This document shows positions 31,303 through 41,539 of a stretch of 64,000 bases of DNA, piece after piece. A model generated the notes under the pieces. It was not told the DNA's origin and made no database searches. It saw only the letters and a list, made by a program, of their open reading frames with translations. The first letter of the stretch is position 1. Every line of letters starts with the position of its first letter. Origin of the DNA: Heterorhizobium halophytocola. GTDB lineage: Bacteria; Pseudomonadota; Alphaproteobacteria; Rhizobiales; Rhizobiaceae. The position numbers were made by a program, and so were the translations under genes. The stretch lies in assembly GCF_017873095.1 (NCBI RefSeq), contig NZ_JAGGJU010000001.1, forward strand, positions 654,159-718,158, in the 5' to 3' direction.

Positions 31303-32645
31303 TGGGCCAGCAATTCCTGCATGACGGAACGGAACCGGCTGGCAATCGCCTCGCGCCCGTGATGCCGCCCACCCGAAACCTGTTTTTTGCCCTGGACCCA
31401 GACGCAATCGAGCGCAACACCGCTGGCGAAGATCCATTGATCGAAGACCTGGTCTCCCCGGACATACGGCGCTTCGCCGATATCGAGCGATACGAAATCG
31501 GCGGCATGTCCCTCGGCAAGCCCGACCTGGGACTGCAAGGCGGCTGCCCCGCCGGCAAGTGCGCCCTCGAATAGCCTGCGCCCGGTCGACCCCTCGGTCC
31601 GCGCCACCACATTGCGTGCCCGCAGGCCGAGGCGCTGCGAATATTCGAACTGGCGAAGCTCCTGCGCCACCGAGATCAGCACGTTCGAATCCGAGCCGAC
31701 GCCAAAACGCCCGTCACCTGCAAGAAAGGTGTCTCCTGGAAAAATCCCGTCACCGAGATTGGCCTCGGTCACTGGGCACAGGCCCGCAACCGCGCCGCTG
31801 GCGGCCATGCCCTCCGTCTCCTGCGCCGTCATGTGCGTCGCATGGATCAGGCACCAGCGCGCGTCGACCGGTGCGTTGGCAAGCAGCCATTCCACGGGAC
31901 GTGCCCCCGACCAGGCGACGCAGTCCTCGACTTCCTTCACCTGCTCGGCGATGTGGAGATGAACCGGGCCATCGCCGGCGAGCGCAGCCAGATGCTGCAG
32001 CTCTTCCGGCGTCACAGCCCGCAGACTATGGGGTGCGACACCGACATTGCCGCCCGGCAGGCCGGCGGCGACCTTGCGGCAACCGGCAAGCGTTCTCTCG
32101 AAATCGTCGATCCCGTGAATGAAACGGCGCTGCCCCTCGATCGGCCGAGCGCCGCCGAAGCCGGAATGAGCGTAGAAGACCGGCAGCAACGTCAGGCCGA
32201 TCCCCGTCTGCGCACTCGCAGCGCCGATCCGCTCGGCCATCTCGGCGATATTGGTATAGTGACCGCCATCCTTGTCGTGGTGCAGATAGTGGAACTCGCC
32301 GACGCGGCCAAAGCCCGCTTCCAGCATTTCCATATAGAGCTGGGCGGCAACGGCCTCGACCTGTTCGGGCGTGATCGTCAGCGCGAACTTGTACATCAGC
32401 GTCCGCCAGCTCCAGAAACTGTCGCTCCCCGGTCCGCGGACCTCCGTCAGCCCGGCCATCGCGCGCTGAAAGGCATGGCTATGCAGGTTCGGCATCGCCG
32501 GCACAAGCACCGCATGCCGCTCGTCGCCCGCCGCCGGCTCCACATGCGTCTCCACCTTGGAAAGTCGGCCCGCGCTGATCGTCAGCCGGACATTGCTCTG
32601 CCAGCCATCCGCCAGGAATGCGCTTTCAGCGTGAAGCGTGCTCAT
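31299..32645 (-). CDS. hutF: Formimidoylglutamate deiminase HutF
   Basis: A 448-residue amidohydrolase-superfamily enzyme converting N-formimidoyl-glutamate to N-formyl-glutamate plus ammonia. The metal motif HXH is in [20 protein letters not shown] (residues about 50-69). Further sites are HLHIAEQ, IHATHMT and GSDSNVLIS (catalytic Asp). Its presence with HutG defines the five-step hut pathway ending in formate and glutamate. It is divergent from hutI and precedes hutC with a 4-base overlap. Confidence 0.95.
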   Translation of the reverse strand: MSTLHAESAFLADGWQSNVRLTISAGRLSKVETHVEPAAGDERHAVLVPAMPNLHSHAFQRAMAGLTEVRGPGSDSFWSWRTLMYKFALTITPEQVEAVAAQLYMEMLEAGFGRVGEFHYLHHDKDGGHYTNIAEMAERIGAASAQTGIGLTLLPVFYAHSGFGGARPIEGQRRFIHGIDDFERTLAGCRKVAAGLPGGNVGVAPHSLRAVTPEELQHLAALAGDGPVHLHIAEQVKEVEDCVAWSGARPVEWLLANAPVDARWCLIHATHMTAQETEGMAASGAVAGLCPVTEANLGDGIFPGDTFLAGDGRFGVGSDSNVLISVAQELRQFEYSQRLGLRARNVVARTEGSTGRRLFEGALAGGAAALQSQVGLAEGHAADFVSLDIGEAPYVRGDQVFDQWIFASGVALDCVWVQGKKQVSGGRHHGREAIASRFRSVMQELLAQ

Positions 32646-32697
32646 GGTGCCCTCTCTGCATTTTCAGCGACAAAACCCTCTTGTCACATCGATCGTT

Positions 32698-32709
32698 ATG
32701 TATATACAT
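32698..32709. promoter_or_regulatory. HutC operator palindrome
   Basis: ATGTATATACAT is a perfect 12-bp palindrome in the 92-bp gap between divergent hutF and hutI. It matches the TGTATATACA type of HutC operator. It lies 53 bp from hutF and 29 bp from hutI, so one site can control both arms. Confidence 0.8.
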
Positions 32710-32737
32710 GTTTTGCAATCAGGAAAGGCCAAAGCGG

Positions 32738-33991
32738 ATGAGCGATCAGATTTTCTCGCACGCCGGGACCAGCGAAACAACTGTCTGGCGCAATGCCAGG
32801 ATTGCCACCCTTGGCTTCCGATCCGAGGATCTCGGCCAGGTCGAAAAGGCGGCCATCGCGGTGACCGGCGGTCGCATCGCCTATGTCGGACCGGAGGCGG
32901 ACCTGCCCGCTGACCTGCGCAACGCTGACCGGCAGACGGACTGCGAGGGACGCTGGATCACGCCGGCGCTGATCGACTGCCACACCCATCTCGTCTTTGG
33001 CGGCGATCGGGCCCGGGAATTCGAAATGCGGCTTGCCGGCGCCAGCTACGAGGACATCGCCCGTGCCGGCGGCGGCATCGTCTCATCCGTGAACGCCACC
33101 CGCGCCCTCGACGTCGACGGTCTGGCGAAGGCCGCCCTGCCCCGTCTCGACACGCTGCTGTCGGAGGGTGCCGATACCGTGGAAATCAAGTCGGGCTACG
33201 GCCTTTCGGTCGAGTCGGAACTCGACATGCTCCGCGCCGCCCGCAAGCTGGAGACGCTGCGCCCCGTCCGCATCAGGACCAGCTATCTCGCCGCCCATGC
33301 GACACCGGCAGACTACAAGGGGCGCAATGGCGACTATATCACCGACGTCGTCCTGCCCGGGATGGACCGCGGCCACGCGGAAGGCCTGATAGATGCCGTC
33401 GACGGCTTTTGCGAGGGAATTGCCTTTTCGCCGGCGGACATCGGCCGCGTTTTCGACCATGCCCGAGGCCTGAACCTTCCAGTCAAGCTGCACGCCGAGC
33501 AACTCTCCGATCTCGGCGGCGCGAGGCTTGCGGCCTCCTATGGTGCGCTGTCTGCCGACCACCTCGAATATCTACGCGACGAAGACGCTGCCGTCATGGC
33601 CAAGGCCGGCACTGTCGCCGTTCTGCTGCCCGGTGCCTTCTATACCCTGCGCGAAAAGCAGCTGCCGCCGATGGCCGCCCTGCGCGCCGCCGGAACCGCG
33701 ATCGCGCTTGCAACCGATTGCAATCCCGGAACCTCGCCGCTGACCTCCCTGCTGCTCACCATGAACATGGGCGCCACGCTGTTCGGCATGACCGTTGCCG
33801 AGTGTCTTGCCGGCGTCACGCGCGAAGCCGCCCGGGCCCTCGGCCTGCTTCAGGAAACCGGAACGCTGGAAGTCGGCAAGTCGGCCGATTTTGCCATCTG
33901 GGACATCGATCGGCCGGCCGAACTCGTCTACCGTATCGGCTTCAACCCGCTCCATGCCCGCGTGTTCAAGGGCGAAAGGATCGCGCAATGA
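32738..33991 (+). CDS. hutI: Imidazolonepropionase HutI
   Basis: A 417-residue amidohydrolase that opens 4-imidazolone-5-propionate to formimidoylglutamate. The metal motif is [20 protein letters not shown] (HXH near residue 80), followed by [27 protein letters not shown] and [10 protein letters not shown] (Asp ligand), all in family order. ATG 32738 has AGGAAAGG upstream; in-frame ATGs before the HutC palindrome are rejected because they would fuse operator sequence into the protein. It overlaps hutH by 4 bases. Confidence 0.95.
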   Translation: MSDQIFSHAGTSETTVWRNARIATLGFRSEDLGQVEKAAIAVTGGRIAYVGPEADLPADLRNADRQTDCEGRWITPALIDCHTHLVFGGDRAREFEMRLAGASYEDIARAGGGIVSSVNATRALDVDGLAKAALPRLDTLLSEGADTVEIKSGYGLSVESELDMLRAARKLETLRPVRIRTSYLAAHATPADYKGRNGDYITDVVLPGMDRGHAEGLIDAVDGFCEGIAFSPADIGRVFDHARGLNLPVKLHAEQLSDLGGARLAASYGALSADHLEYLRDEDAAVMAKAGTVAVLLPGAFYTLREKQLPPMAALRAAGTAIALATDCNPGTSPLTSLLLTMNMGATLFGMTVAECLAGVTREAARALGLLQETGTLEVGKSADFAIWDIDRPAELVYRIGFNPLHARVFKGERIAQ

Positions 33992-35523
33992 CGATTGTCC
34001 TTCATCCCGGCGACGTCTCTCTCGATCAGCTCGCCCGCATCTACTGGGACGGGGAAGCGGCGCGCATCGACCCGTCCTTCCATGCAGGTGTCGAGCGGGC
34101 CGCCGGACGAATTGCCGAGATCGCGGCCGGCAACGAACCGGTCTACGGCATCAATACCGGCTTCGGCAAACTTGCCTCGATCAAGATCGATGCCGCCGAC
34201 ACGGCCACCCTGCAGCGCAACCTGATCCTGTCGCATTGCTGCGGCATCGGCGCGCCGCTGGCGGACAATGTGGTGCGCCTGATCATGGCACTGAAGCTGA
34301 TCTCGCTCGGCCGCGGCGCCTCGGGCGTTCGTCTCGTGCTCATCACATTGATCGAGAACATGCTGGAGAAGGGCGTCACACCGGTAATCCCCGAGAAAGG
34401 ATCGGTCGGTGCCTCCGGCGACCTCGCCCCGCTCGCGCATCTGGCAGCTGTGATGATGGGCCATGGCGAAGCCTTCTACAATGGCGAGCGCATGTGCGGT
34501 GCCGAGGCACTCGCAGCCGCCGAGCTCGAACCGGTGGAGCTTGCCGCCAAGGAAGGCCTGGCACTGATCAACGGTACGCAGACGTCGACGGCTCTGGCGC
34601 TGGCAGGCCTGTTCCGGGCGCATCGCGCAGCACGGTCGGCCCTTGTCACCGGCGCGCTCAGCACTGATGCTGCCATGGGGTCATCGGCGCCGTTCCATCC
34701 CGACATTCACGCCCTTCGCGGCCATCAGGGGCAGATCGACGCCGGGGCTGCCCTGCGCGCGCTGCTCGAAGGCTCGGTTATCCGCGAAAGCCATATCCAG
34801 GGCGACGAGCGCGTGCAGGACCCCTATTGCATCCGCTGCCAGCCGCAGGTGGACGGCGCCTGCCTCGACCAGTTGCGGATGGCCGCCCGCACGCTGCAGA
34901 TCGAAGCCAATGCGGTCACCGACAATCCGCTGGTGCTCTCGGACGACAGCGTCGTGTCCGGCGGCAATTTCCACGCCGAGCCCGTCGCCTTTGCCGCCGA
35001 CCAGATCGCCATCGCCGTCTGCGAAATCGGCGCCATCGCCCAGCGGCGTATCGCGCTTCTGGTCGACCCGGCCCTCTCCTACGGCCTGCCGGCCTTCCTG
35101 GCGAAAAAGCCGGGGCTCAATTCGGGCCTGATGATCGCCGAAGTCACCTCGGCGGCGCTGATGAGCGAGAACAAGCAGATGTCGCACCCGGCCTCGGTCG
35201 ATTCGACGCCGACCTCGGCCAACCAGGAAGATCATGTGTCGATGGCCTGCCACGGTGCGCGGCGGCTGCTGCAGATGACCGACAACCTGTTCGGAATCAT
35301 CGGCATCGAGGCGCTGACCGCCGCCCAAGGCATCGAGTTCCGTGCCCCGCTGGTCTCCAGCCCCGAACTGATGACGGCTCTGGCAGCCGTCCGCCGTGTC
35401 GTGCCGACGCTCGAGGAGGATCGCTACATGGCGACCGATCTTTCAGCGGCAAGCGAGTTGATAGCGTCGGGCGCGCTGAACGCCAGCATTTCGGCCGGGA
35501 TCTTGCCGGAACTGGAAGGCTAG
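33988..35523 (+). CDS. hutH: Histidine ammonia-lyase HutH
   Basis: A 511-residue histidase, the first step of the pathway (histidine to urocanate plus ammonia). The Ala-Ser-Gly triad that forms the MIO cofactor lies in [14 protein letters not shown] (about residues 140-153), and the active-site segment [11 protein letters not shown] lies near residue 52. Length equals the family norm. The start overlaps hutI (ATGA). A 296-bp gap with repeats separates it from hutG. Confidence 0.97.
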   Translation: MTIVLHPGDVSLDQLARIYWDGEAARIDPSFHAGVERAAGRIAEIAAGNEPVYGINTGFGKLASIKIDAADTATLQRNLILSHCCGIGAPLADNVVRLIMALKLISLGRGASGVRLVLITLIENMLEKGVTPVIPEKGSVGASGDLAPLAHLAAVMMGHGEAFYNGERMCGAEALAAAELEPVELAAKEGLALINGTQTSTALALAGLFRAHRAARSALVTGALSTDAAMGSSAPFHPDIHALRGHQGQIDAGAALRALLEGSVIRESHIQGDERVQDPYCIRCQPQVDGACLDQLRMAARTLQIEANAVTDNPLVLSDDSVVSGGNFHAEPVAFAADQIAIAVCEIGAIAQRRIALLVDPALSYGLPAFLAKKPGLNSGLMIAEVTSAALMSENKQMSHPASVDSTPTSANQEDHVSMACHGARRLLQMTDNLFGIIGIEALTAAQGIEFRAPLVSSPELMTALAAVRRVVPTLEEDRYMATDLSAASELIASGALNASISAGILPELEG

Positions 35524-35559
35524 GATGCCGGTTATCGCTGAATCACGCCCTTCTGCCCA

Positions 35560-35765
35560 GCCGGGCACCTCCCCCTCAAAGGGGGAGACCACGGGTCGCA
35601 CGTTTGTTGCAAGCCCGCTGAGCTTCGGCCCTCCGATGTGGCCGATCAAGACCTTTCAAGGCATCTCGTCGCGACGAGAATCGTACTCTCAGGCGGCTGG
35701 AAGAGCCCACGCGGTCGGCCACCGGTCGATCTCTCTCCTTGACGGGGAGATGGCCGGCAGACCAG
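35560..35765. repeat. Rhizobial intergenic repeat element between hutH and hutG
   Basis: The 296-bp hutH-hutG gap holds CTCCCCCT-CAA-AGGGGGAG (35569-35587), a perfect 8-bp hairpin. A second C/T-G rich block, TCTCTCCTTGACGGGGAGAT, lies near 35730-35750 in opposite orientation. Paired CCCC/GGGG blocks like these mark dispersed rhizobial intergenic elements. No gene is seen in the gap. It may attenuate transcription into hutGUD. Confidence 0.5.
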
Positions 35766-35819
35766 AGCGGGACAGGCGGCGGCGTGACATTGACCCATCC
35801 ATTCTCCGGAGGTTCCAAA

Positions 35820-36638
35820 ATGACTGACGTATTCGAAATCCGCCGCGGCACCTCCCCGATCATCCTCGGCCTGCCCCATACCGGCACCGATGTGCCGCCC
35901 GAGATCTTCGCGCGGCTGAACGACAACGGCAAGGCTCTCGCCGATACCGACTGGCACATCCACACGCTCTATGACGGCCTGCTGCCGGACGTCACCAGTG
36001 TCCGGGCCACCTTCCATCGCTATGTGATCGATGCCAACCGCGATCCGGAAGGCGCGAGCCTCTATCCGGGCCAGAACACCACCGGCCTGGTCCCGACAAC
36101 GGATTTTGACGGGCGGGCGATCTGGGCGGACGGCGAGGAACCCACCGAAGCCGATATCGCCGAGCGGCTCACCACCTACCACCGGCCCTATCATCAGGCG
36201 CTGGCAGCCGAAATCGAGCGGGTCAAGGCAATCCACGGCATTGCCGTTCTCTACGATTGCCACTCGATCCGCTCGCATATCCCCTTCCTCTTCGAAGGCA
36301 AGCTGCCGGACTTCAACATCGGCACCAATTCCGGTGCCTCCTGCGCGCTGGAGATCGAGCGCGTGACCGCCGAGGTCGCGGGATACGCGAACGGCCTGAC
36401 CAGTATCGTCAACGGCCGCTTCAAGGGCGGCTGGACGACGCGGCACTACGGCAAGCCGCAGACGGGCGTGCATGCGATTCAGATGGAGCTCACCCAGTCG
36501 AGCCATCTTGCGACCGAGACCCTGCCCTTTGCCTATGATGACGAGAAGGCCGAGACATTACGCGTCCACCTGAAAGCCATCCTCACCCGCATCGAGGCGG
36601 TCGCATACGAGATAAAGAACGAAGGGAACCGAGCATGA
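35820..36638 (+). CDS. hutG: N-formylglutamate deformylase HutG
   Basis: A 272-residue N-formylglutamate amidohydrolase, the last hut step, releasing formate and glutamate. Motifs are [14 protein letters not shown] (metal His), [25 protein letters not shown] and [15 protein letters not shown], followed by a C-terminal MELTQ segment. It acts on the HutF product. ATG 35820 has GGAGG 7 bases upstream. It overlaps hutU by 4 bases. Confidence 0.95.
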   Translation: MTDVFEIRRGTSPIILGLPHTGTDVPPEIFARLNDNGKALADTDWHIHTLYDGLLPDVTSVRATFHRYVIDANRDPEGASLYPGQNTTGLVPTTDFDGRAIWADGEEPTEADIAERLTTYHRPYHQALAAEIERVKAIHGIAVLYDCHSIRSHIPFLFEGKLPDFNIGTNSGASCALEIERVTAEVAGYANGLTSIVNGRFKGGWTTRHYGKPQTGVHAIQMELTQSSHLATETLPFAYDDEKAETLRVHLKAILTRIEAVAYEIKNEGNRA

Positions 36639-38320
36639 CCAACCCGCGTCACAATATCCGCGACGTCCGCGCCCCGCGCGGCAACGCGCTCAATGCGAAG
36701 AGCTGGATGACCGAAGCGCCGCTGCGGATGCTGATGAACAATCTGGACGCCGAGGTCGCGGAGAATCCGCACGAGCTCGTGGTCTATGGCGGCATCGGCC
36801 GCGCGGCCCGCACCTGGGAAGACTTCGACCGCATCGTCGCGACCCTGAAGGATCTGACCGAGGAAGAGACCCTGCTTGTCCAGTCCGGCAAGCCCGTCGG
36901 CGTGTTCCGCACCCACAAGGATGCACCCCGCGTCCTGATCGCCAATTCCAATCTCGTGCCGCACTGGGCCAACTGGGACCATTTCAACGAACTCGACAAG
37001 AAGGGGCTGGCCATGTACGGCCAGATGACGGCGGGCTCGTGGATCTATATCGGCACGCAAGGCATCGTGCAGGGCACCTACGAGACCTTCGTCGAAGCCG
37101 GCCGCCAGCATTATGACGGTAGCCTCAAGGGCAAGTGGATCCTGACCGGCGGCCTTGGCGGCATGGGCGGCGCCCAGCCGCTGGCAGCCGTCATGGCCGG
37201 CGCCTGCTGCCTGGCGGTGGAATGCGACGAGACCCGCATCGATTTCCGGCTGCGCACGCGCTATGTCGATGAAAAGGCCCAGACGCTCGACGAGGCCCTG
37301 GCGCTGATCGACACGTGGACCAAGGCCGGCGAAGCCAAGTCCGTCGGTCTCGTCGGCAATGCCGCCGAGGTCTTCCCAGAGCTCGTCAAACGCATGCAGG
37401 CCGGTGGCCCGCGTCCCGACATCGTCACCGACCAGACCTCCGCCCACGATCCGCTGAACGGCTACCTGCCGATCGGCTGGACGGTTGCGGAAGCCAGAGC
37501 CAAGCGCGAAAGCGACCCGAAATCGGTCGAGACCGCCGCACGCGCCTCGATGAAGCAGCATGTGGAGGCCATGGTGGCCTTCTGGGATGCCGGCGTGCCG
37601 ACGCTCGACTATGGCAACAATATCCGCCAGGTCGCCAAGGACGAGGGCCTGGAGAACGCCTTCGCCTTTCCGGGCTTCGTGCCGGCCTATATCCGCCCGC
37701 TGTTCTGCCGCGGCATCGGCCCGTTCCGCTGGGCGGCCCTTTCCGGTGATCCGGAAGATATCTACAAGACCGACGCCAAGGTGAAGGAGCTGCTGCCCGA
37801 CAACAAGCACCTGCACAACTGGCTCGACATGGCCAGGGAACGCATCGCCTTCCAGGGCCTGCCGGCACGCATCTGCTGGGTCGGTCTTGGCGATCGCCAC
37901 AAGCTCGGCCTTGCCTTCAACGAGATGGTCCGCAATGGCGAACTTTCGGCACCGATCGTGATCGGCCGCGACCACCTCGATTCCGGCTCCGTCGCCTCCC
38001 CCAACCGCGAGACGGAAGCGATGAAGGACGGCTCGGACGCCGTGTCCGACTGGCCGCTGCTGAACGCGCTGCTGAACACGGCATCGGGCGCGACCTGGGT
38101 GTCGCTGCACCATGGCGGCGGCGTCGGCATGGGCTTTTCCCAGCATTCCGGCATGGTCATCTGCTGCGACGGTTCGGAAGATGCCGACCGGCGGCTGGAG
38201 CGGGTTCTGTGGAACGATCCGGCAACGGGCGTCATGCGCCATGCGGATGCCGGCTATGACATCGCCGTCGACTGCGCCCGGGAGCAAGGCCTGCGCCTGC
38301 CCGGCATTCTCGGAAACTGA
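36635..38320 (+). CDS. hutU: Urocanate hydratase HutU
   Basis: A 561-residue urocanase that hydrates urocanate to imidazolone propionate with tightly bound NAD. Diagnostic segments are [53 protein letters not shown] (NAD-binding), [14 protein letters not shown] and [16 protein letters not shown] with the active-site Cys. Length is typical. It follows hutG with an ATGA overlap and precedes hutD by 61 bp. Confidence 0.97.
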   Translation: MTNPRHNIRDVRAPRGNALNAKSWMTEAPLRMLMNNLDAEVAENPHELVVYGGIGRAARTWEDFDRIVATLKDLTEEETLLVQSGKPVGVFRTHKDAPRVLIANSNLVPHWANWDHFNELDKKGLAMYGQMTAGSWIYIGTQGIVQGTYETFVEAGRQHYDGSLKGKWILTGGLGGMGGAQPLAAVMAGACCLAVECDETRIDFRLRTRYVDEKAQTLDEALALIDTWTKAGEAKSVGLVGNAAEVFPELVKRMQAGGPRPDIVTDQTSAHDPLNGYLPIGWTVAEARAKRESDPKSVETAARASMKQHVEAMVAFWDAGVPTLDYGNNIRQVAKDEGLENAFAFPGFVPAYIRPLFCRGIGPFRWAALSGDPEDIYKTDAKVKELLPDNKHLHNWLDMARERIAFQGLPARICWVGLGDRHKLGLAFNEMVRNGELSAPIVIGRDHLDSGSVASPNRETEAMKDGSDAVSDWPLLNALLNTASGATWVSLHHGGGVGMGFSQHSGMVICCDGSEDADRRLERVLWNDPATGVMRHADAGYDIAVDCAREQGLRLPGILGN

Positions 38321-38381
38321 AGCATGCGGGGCGCCGACCGGAAAGGTGGCCGCCCCGATCTCCTGACACGAAAGCCATACC

Positions 38382-38957
38382 ATGCGGATCCTGCGCGCCG
38401 GCGATTACAAGACGATGCCCTGGAAGAACGGCGGCGGTGAAACCACCGAAGTGCTTGCCTCTCCACCCGGTGCATCGCTGAACGATTTCGACTGGCGCGT
38501 CAGCATGGCAACCGTGGCCGCGGACGGCCCCTTTTCCTCCTTTCCCGGAATCGACAGGACCCTCTCGATTCTCGACGGCGCCGGCATGACGCTTTCTATC
38601 GGCGACGGCGCTCCGGTCACACTCGAGACCACCTCGCCTCCGCTTACCTTTGCCGCCGATGCGCCGACCACCGCCTGGCTTGTCGACGGGCCGATCCGCG
38701 ACCTCAACGTCATGTCGCGTCGCGGCCGGGTTGCGCATGCCGTCGAGCGACAGAAGGCCCCGGCGGTGCTGCCACCCCGCGGAACCGTCCGCCTGCTGCT
38801 TGCCCTCGGTGAGCTGACCATCGCGATTGCCGATCAGCGGCACGATCTCGGCCCGCTCGACTGCATCTTGCTGGAGGCTGACGACGACCGGACACTTGCC
38901 GTCGAGGGCGCGGGCGAATTTACTCTCGTGACGTTCGCGCCGGCAGCCATCGGCTGA
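38382..38957 (+). CDS. hutD: HutD/Ves family protein
   Basis: A 191-residue bicupin of the HutD family, starting MRILRAGDYKTMPWKNGGGETTEVL; the WKNGGG motif is characteristic. HutD is a non-enzymatic helper that binds formylated intermediates and is thought to cap hut-operon activity. It is the last hut gene here, 61 bp after hutU. The intervening sequence has a GGGGCG/CGCCCC dyad that may reduce read-through. No signal peptide is seen. Confidence 0.9.
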   Translation: MRILRAGDYKTMPWKNGGGETTEVLASPPGASLNDFDWRVSMATVAADGPFSSFPGIDRTLSILDGAGMTLSIGDGAPVTLETTSPPLTFAADAPTTAWLVDGPIRDLNVMSRRGRVAHAVERQKAPAVLPPRGTVRLLLALGELTIAIADQRHDLGPLDCILLEADDDRTLAVEGAGEFTLVTFAPAAIG

Positions 38958-39150
38958 GCGAAAAGACCCGGCCCAGGCGCGCGCCCATTCTTGTGCCGCG
39001 ATTCTTTGCCCGCTCACCCCATGACCACAATCCCTGTGGGCTTCTCGTGCCGCGGCATGCTCAGAGCAAGCTAGGCCGTTTAACAGCAGATCGGAATGAG
39101 TAGTTTATTGCCGAACCCGGCCCGCGGGGCCGCTGATTCGTGGGATTGTC

Positions 39151-41205
39151 ATGGCTAGAACTGAGACTTCGAGTGCACCCGCCGCCCCTTCTCTGGCTGG
39201 CATGCTGGAGCTTGCCCGCACGCAGCGTCTGAACCTTATGGATCTCTTCCAGTTCGCCGAGCGGCATGCCGCTACGAACAGGAGCGAGGCAGCCGATCTC
39301 TACAAGGCCTGGATCGCCTACAACGACGCCCATCCGCTGCTGCATCTGGTCTACTTCAACTATGCGGTCATGCTGCGCCAGACGGGCGACGTCACGGGCT
39401 CGATCCACGCCCTGCGCGCCTGCCTGAAGATCGAGCCGCAATTTGGTCAGGCCCACATCAATCTCGGTCGCGCCTACGAGGACAGCGGTCTTGCGATGCA
39501 GGCCGTGCAGCAGTGGCGCAGTTTTGCCGAGATGACTGCGGAGAGCACCGCAGACCGCGTCATGCACCGTCTGATGACGCTGCAACATATCGGCCGCGTG
39601 ATGGAAAATGCCGGCCTGCTGGAAGATGCGGAAACCACGCTGTGGCAGGCAATCGAGCTTCGGCCGGACAAGACGGAAGCCGGCCAGCACTGGAGCGCCA
39701 TTCGCCAGCGCCAGTGCAAATGGCCGATCCTCACCCCCTCCGACCACGTTTCCAGGCGCCAGCTGATCGACGCGATGTCGCCATTGTCGCTCGGATCCTA
39801 TTCCGACGACCCGATCTTCCAGCTCGCCAATGCCCACCGCTACTGCCTGTCCTTCGTCGGACGGCCCGACACCAGCGGCTTTCCGGTCAAGACCGTGAAG
39901 AAGAAGACCGGCACGGGCCAGCGTCTGCGCATCGGCTATGTCTCTTCGGACCTGCGCGACCACGCCGTCGGCTTTGCGCTTCGGGAAGTGCTGGAACTGC
40001 ACGACAAGGACAGCGTCGAGATCTACGCCTATTATCTCGGCGAGCCCGCAGCAAACGATGCGACCCAGGCTCGAATGAAGGCCGTGATCGACGGCTGGCG
40101 CGATCTGGCCAATCTCAGCGACGCCGACGCGGCCCGGCTGATCGCGGCCGACGACATCGACATCCTAGTGGACGTCAACGGCTATACCAAGCAGGCGCGG
40201 ACGAAGATCTTCGCCTATCGGCCGGCGCCGGTGATCGTCAACTTCTGCGGCTATCCGGGATCGATGGGCAGCCCGTTCCACCAGTACATGATCACCGACG
40301 GGCACATCGTGCCGCCGGAAAACGAGATCTACTACTCGGAAAAGGTGCTGCGCATCGCCTGTTGCCAGCCGATCGACCGCAAGCGCGTGATCGATGACAA
40401 GCCGTCGCGCAAGGAGGCCGGCCTGCCGGAGGACGGTTTCGTCTTTGCCTGCTTCAACGGCATGCAGAAGATCACCGAAAGTACCTTTGCCGACTGGATG
40501 AAGATCCTGACCGCGGTGCCGAAAAGCGTGCTCTGGCTGCTGACCGGCAACGACGCGGTGGATGCGCGTCTCAAGCAGCTGGCGGAAAAGGCAGGCGTCT
40601 CCCCCGAGCGGATCGTTTTTGCCCCGAAGGCCCCGAACGCCAAGCATCTGGCCCGCATCGCGGTCGCCGACCTCTTTCTCGACACCTTCCCCTATGGCGC
40701 CCATTCGACGGCCGGCGATGCGCTGACGGTCGGGCTGCCGGTGCTGACCTTCGCCGGCAAGAGCTTTGCGGCACGCTTTTGCCACAGTATCGTTCATGCC
40801 GCAGACGTGCCGGAACTGATCTGCCGCAACCCGCAGGACTATGTCGAAAAGGCGATCGGCTACGCCAGCGATCCGAAGAGCCTGAAGGCGATCCGCGATG
40901 CACTCTGGGCCGGGCGCGAAACCAGCGTGTTGCGCGACATTCCGGGCACCGCAGGCCAGCTGGAGCAGCTTTACTGGCAGATGCAGGCCGAAGGCGAGCG
41001 CAGCGAGACGCCGGTTCCGGATCTGCGCAACCTCGATCTCTACTACGAGATCGGCACGGAACTGGTCGACAACAACATCGTCTACCAGGACGAGGAGACC
41101 TATCGTCGGCAATACATGGCAAAGCTGAAGACCTGGAATGCCTACGCGCCGATCCCGCATGACGAGCGCTTGTGGACAGTCGAGGCTTCGCAAGCCGAAG
41201 GCTGA
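39151..41205 (+). CDS. TPR-GT41 glycosyltransferase (O-GlcNAc transferase/SPINDLY-like)
   Basis: A 684-residue cytoplasmic protein. Residues about 60-190 hold three TPR-like helical pairs (FNYAVMLRQTGDVTGSIHAL, INLGRAYEDSG and IGRVMENAGLLEDAETTL). Residues 255-600 match the two lobes of GT41 transferases: LRIGYVSSDLRDHAVGF with His271 where OGT has its catalytic His, DILVDVNGY, FCGYPGSMGSPFHQYMITD, CFNGMQKIT with Lys440 where OGT has its UDP-contacting Lys, and DTFPYGAHSTAGDAL near 511. Such enzymes attach sugars to protein Ser/Thr; FlmG in Caulobacter modifies flagellin. The next gene on this strand encodes the giant Ser/Thr-rich repeat protein, a likely acceptor. No flagellar genes are near. 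Confidence 0.88.
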   Translation: MARTETSSAPAAPSLAGMLELARTQRLNLMDLFQFAERHAATNRSEAADLYKAWIAYNDAHPLLHLVYFNYAVMLRQTGDVTGSIHALRACLKIEPQFGQAHINLGRAYEDSGLAMQAVQQWRSFAEMTAESTADRVMHRLMTLQHIGRVMENAGLLEDAETTLWQAIELRPDKTEAGQHWSAIRQRQCKWPILTPSDHVSRRQLIDAMSPLSLGSYSDDPIFQLANAHRYCLSFVGRPDTSGFPVKTVKKKTGTGQRLRIGYVSSDLRDHAVGFALREVLELHDKDSVEIYAYYLGEPAANDATQARMKAVIDGWRDLANLSDADAARLIAADDIDILVDVNGYTKQARTKIFAYRPAPVIVNFCGYPGSMGSPFHQYMITDGHIVPPENEIYYSEKVLRIACCQPIDRKRVIDDKPSRKEAGLPEDGFVFACFNGMQKITESTFADWMKILTAVPKSVLWLLTGNDAVDARLKQLAEKAGVSPERIVFAPKAPNAKHLARIAVADLFLDTFPYGAHSTAGDALTVGLPVLTFAGKSFAARFCHSIVHAADVPELICRNPQDYVEKAIGYASDPKSLKAIRDALWAGRETSVLRDIPGTAGQLEQLYWQMQAEGERSETPVPDLRNLDLYYEIGTELVDNNIVYQDEETYRRQYMAKLKTWNAYAPIPHDERLWTVEASQAEG

Positions 41206-41539
41206 GCCCACCGGTCCTTCATGACCTGACCGACATCGGGCGCAAGCCGCCCGGTTCCCCGCCGAAGCGAGCCATTTTTCGGCCTGTTCGCAACCCTTGC
41301 TTGTCGCGCGTCGCCAAGCACGCAAACCGGCAAGAAATTCAGGTTCAGACAAGCCACCGTCCATAAGGTCCCGCGCAAGGGATGCAGATCGGCAATCCCG
41401 TCGTCTGATGTGACAGGCGATGCGGACTGCTTGTCGTGCATGCGCAAGGGGGCTTCATGGACGGAGGCATCTTGTGCAGGCACGGCGCTTGGCCGGTTCG
41501 GTATTGACGATCGTTTTATCACCAGGGGCCTTTTAAGCC
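41206..41539 (+). promoter_or_regulatory. Intergenic region upstream of the giant repeat gene
   Basis: These 334 bp hold no supportable gene. I see no strong terminator after the glycosyltransferase gene and no clear -35/-10 boxes, so co-transcription with the giant gene is possible but not shown. Confidence 0.35.
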
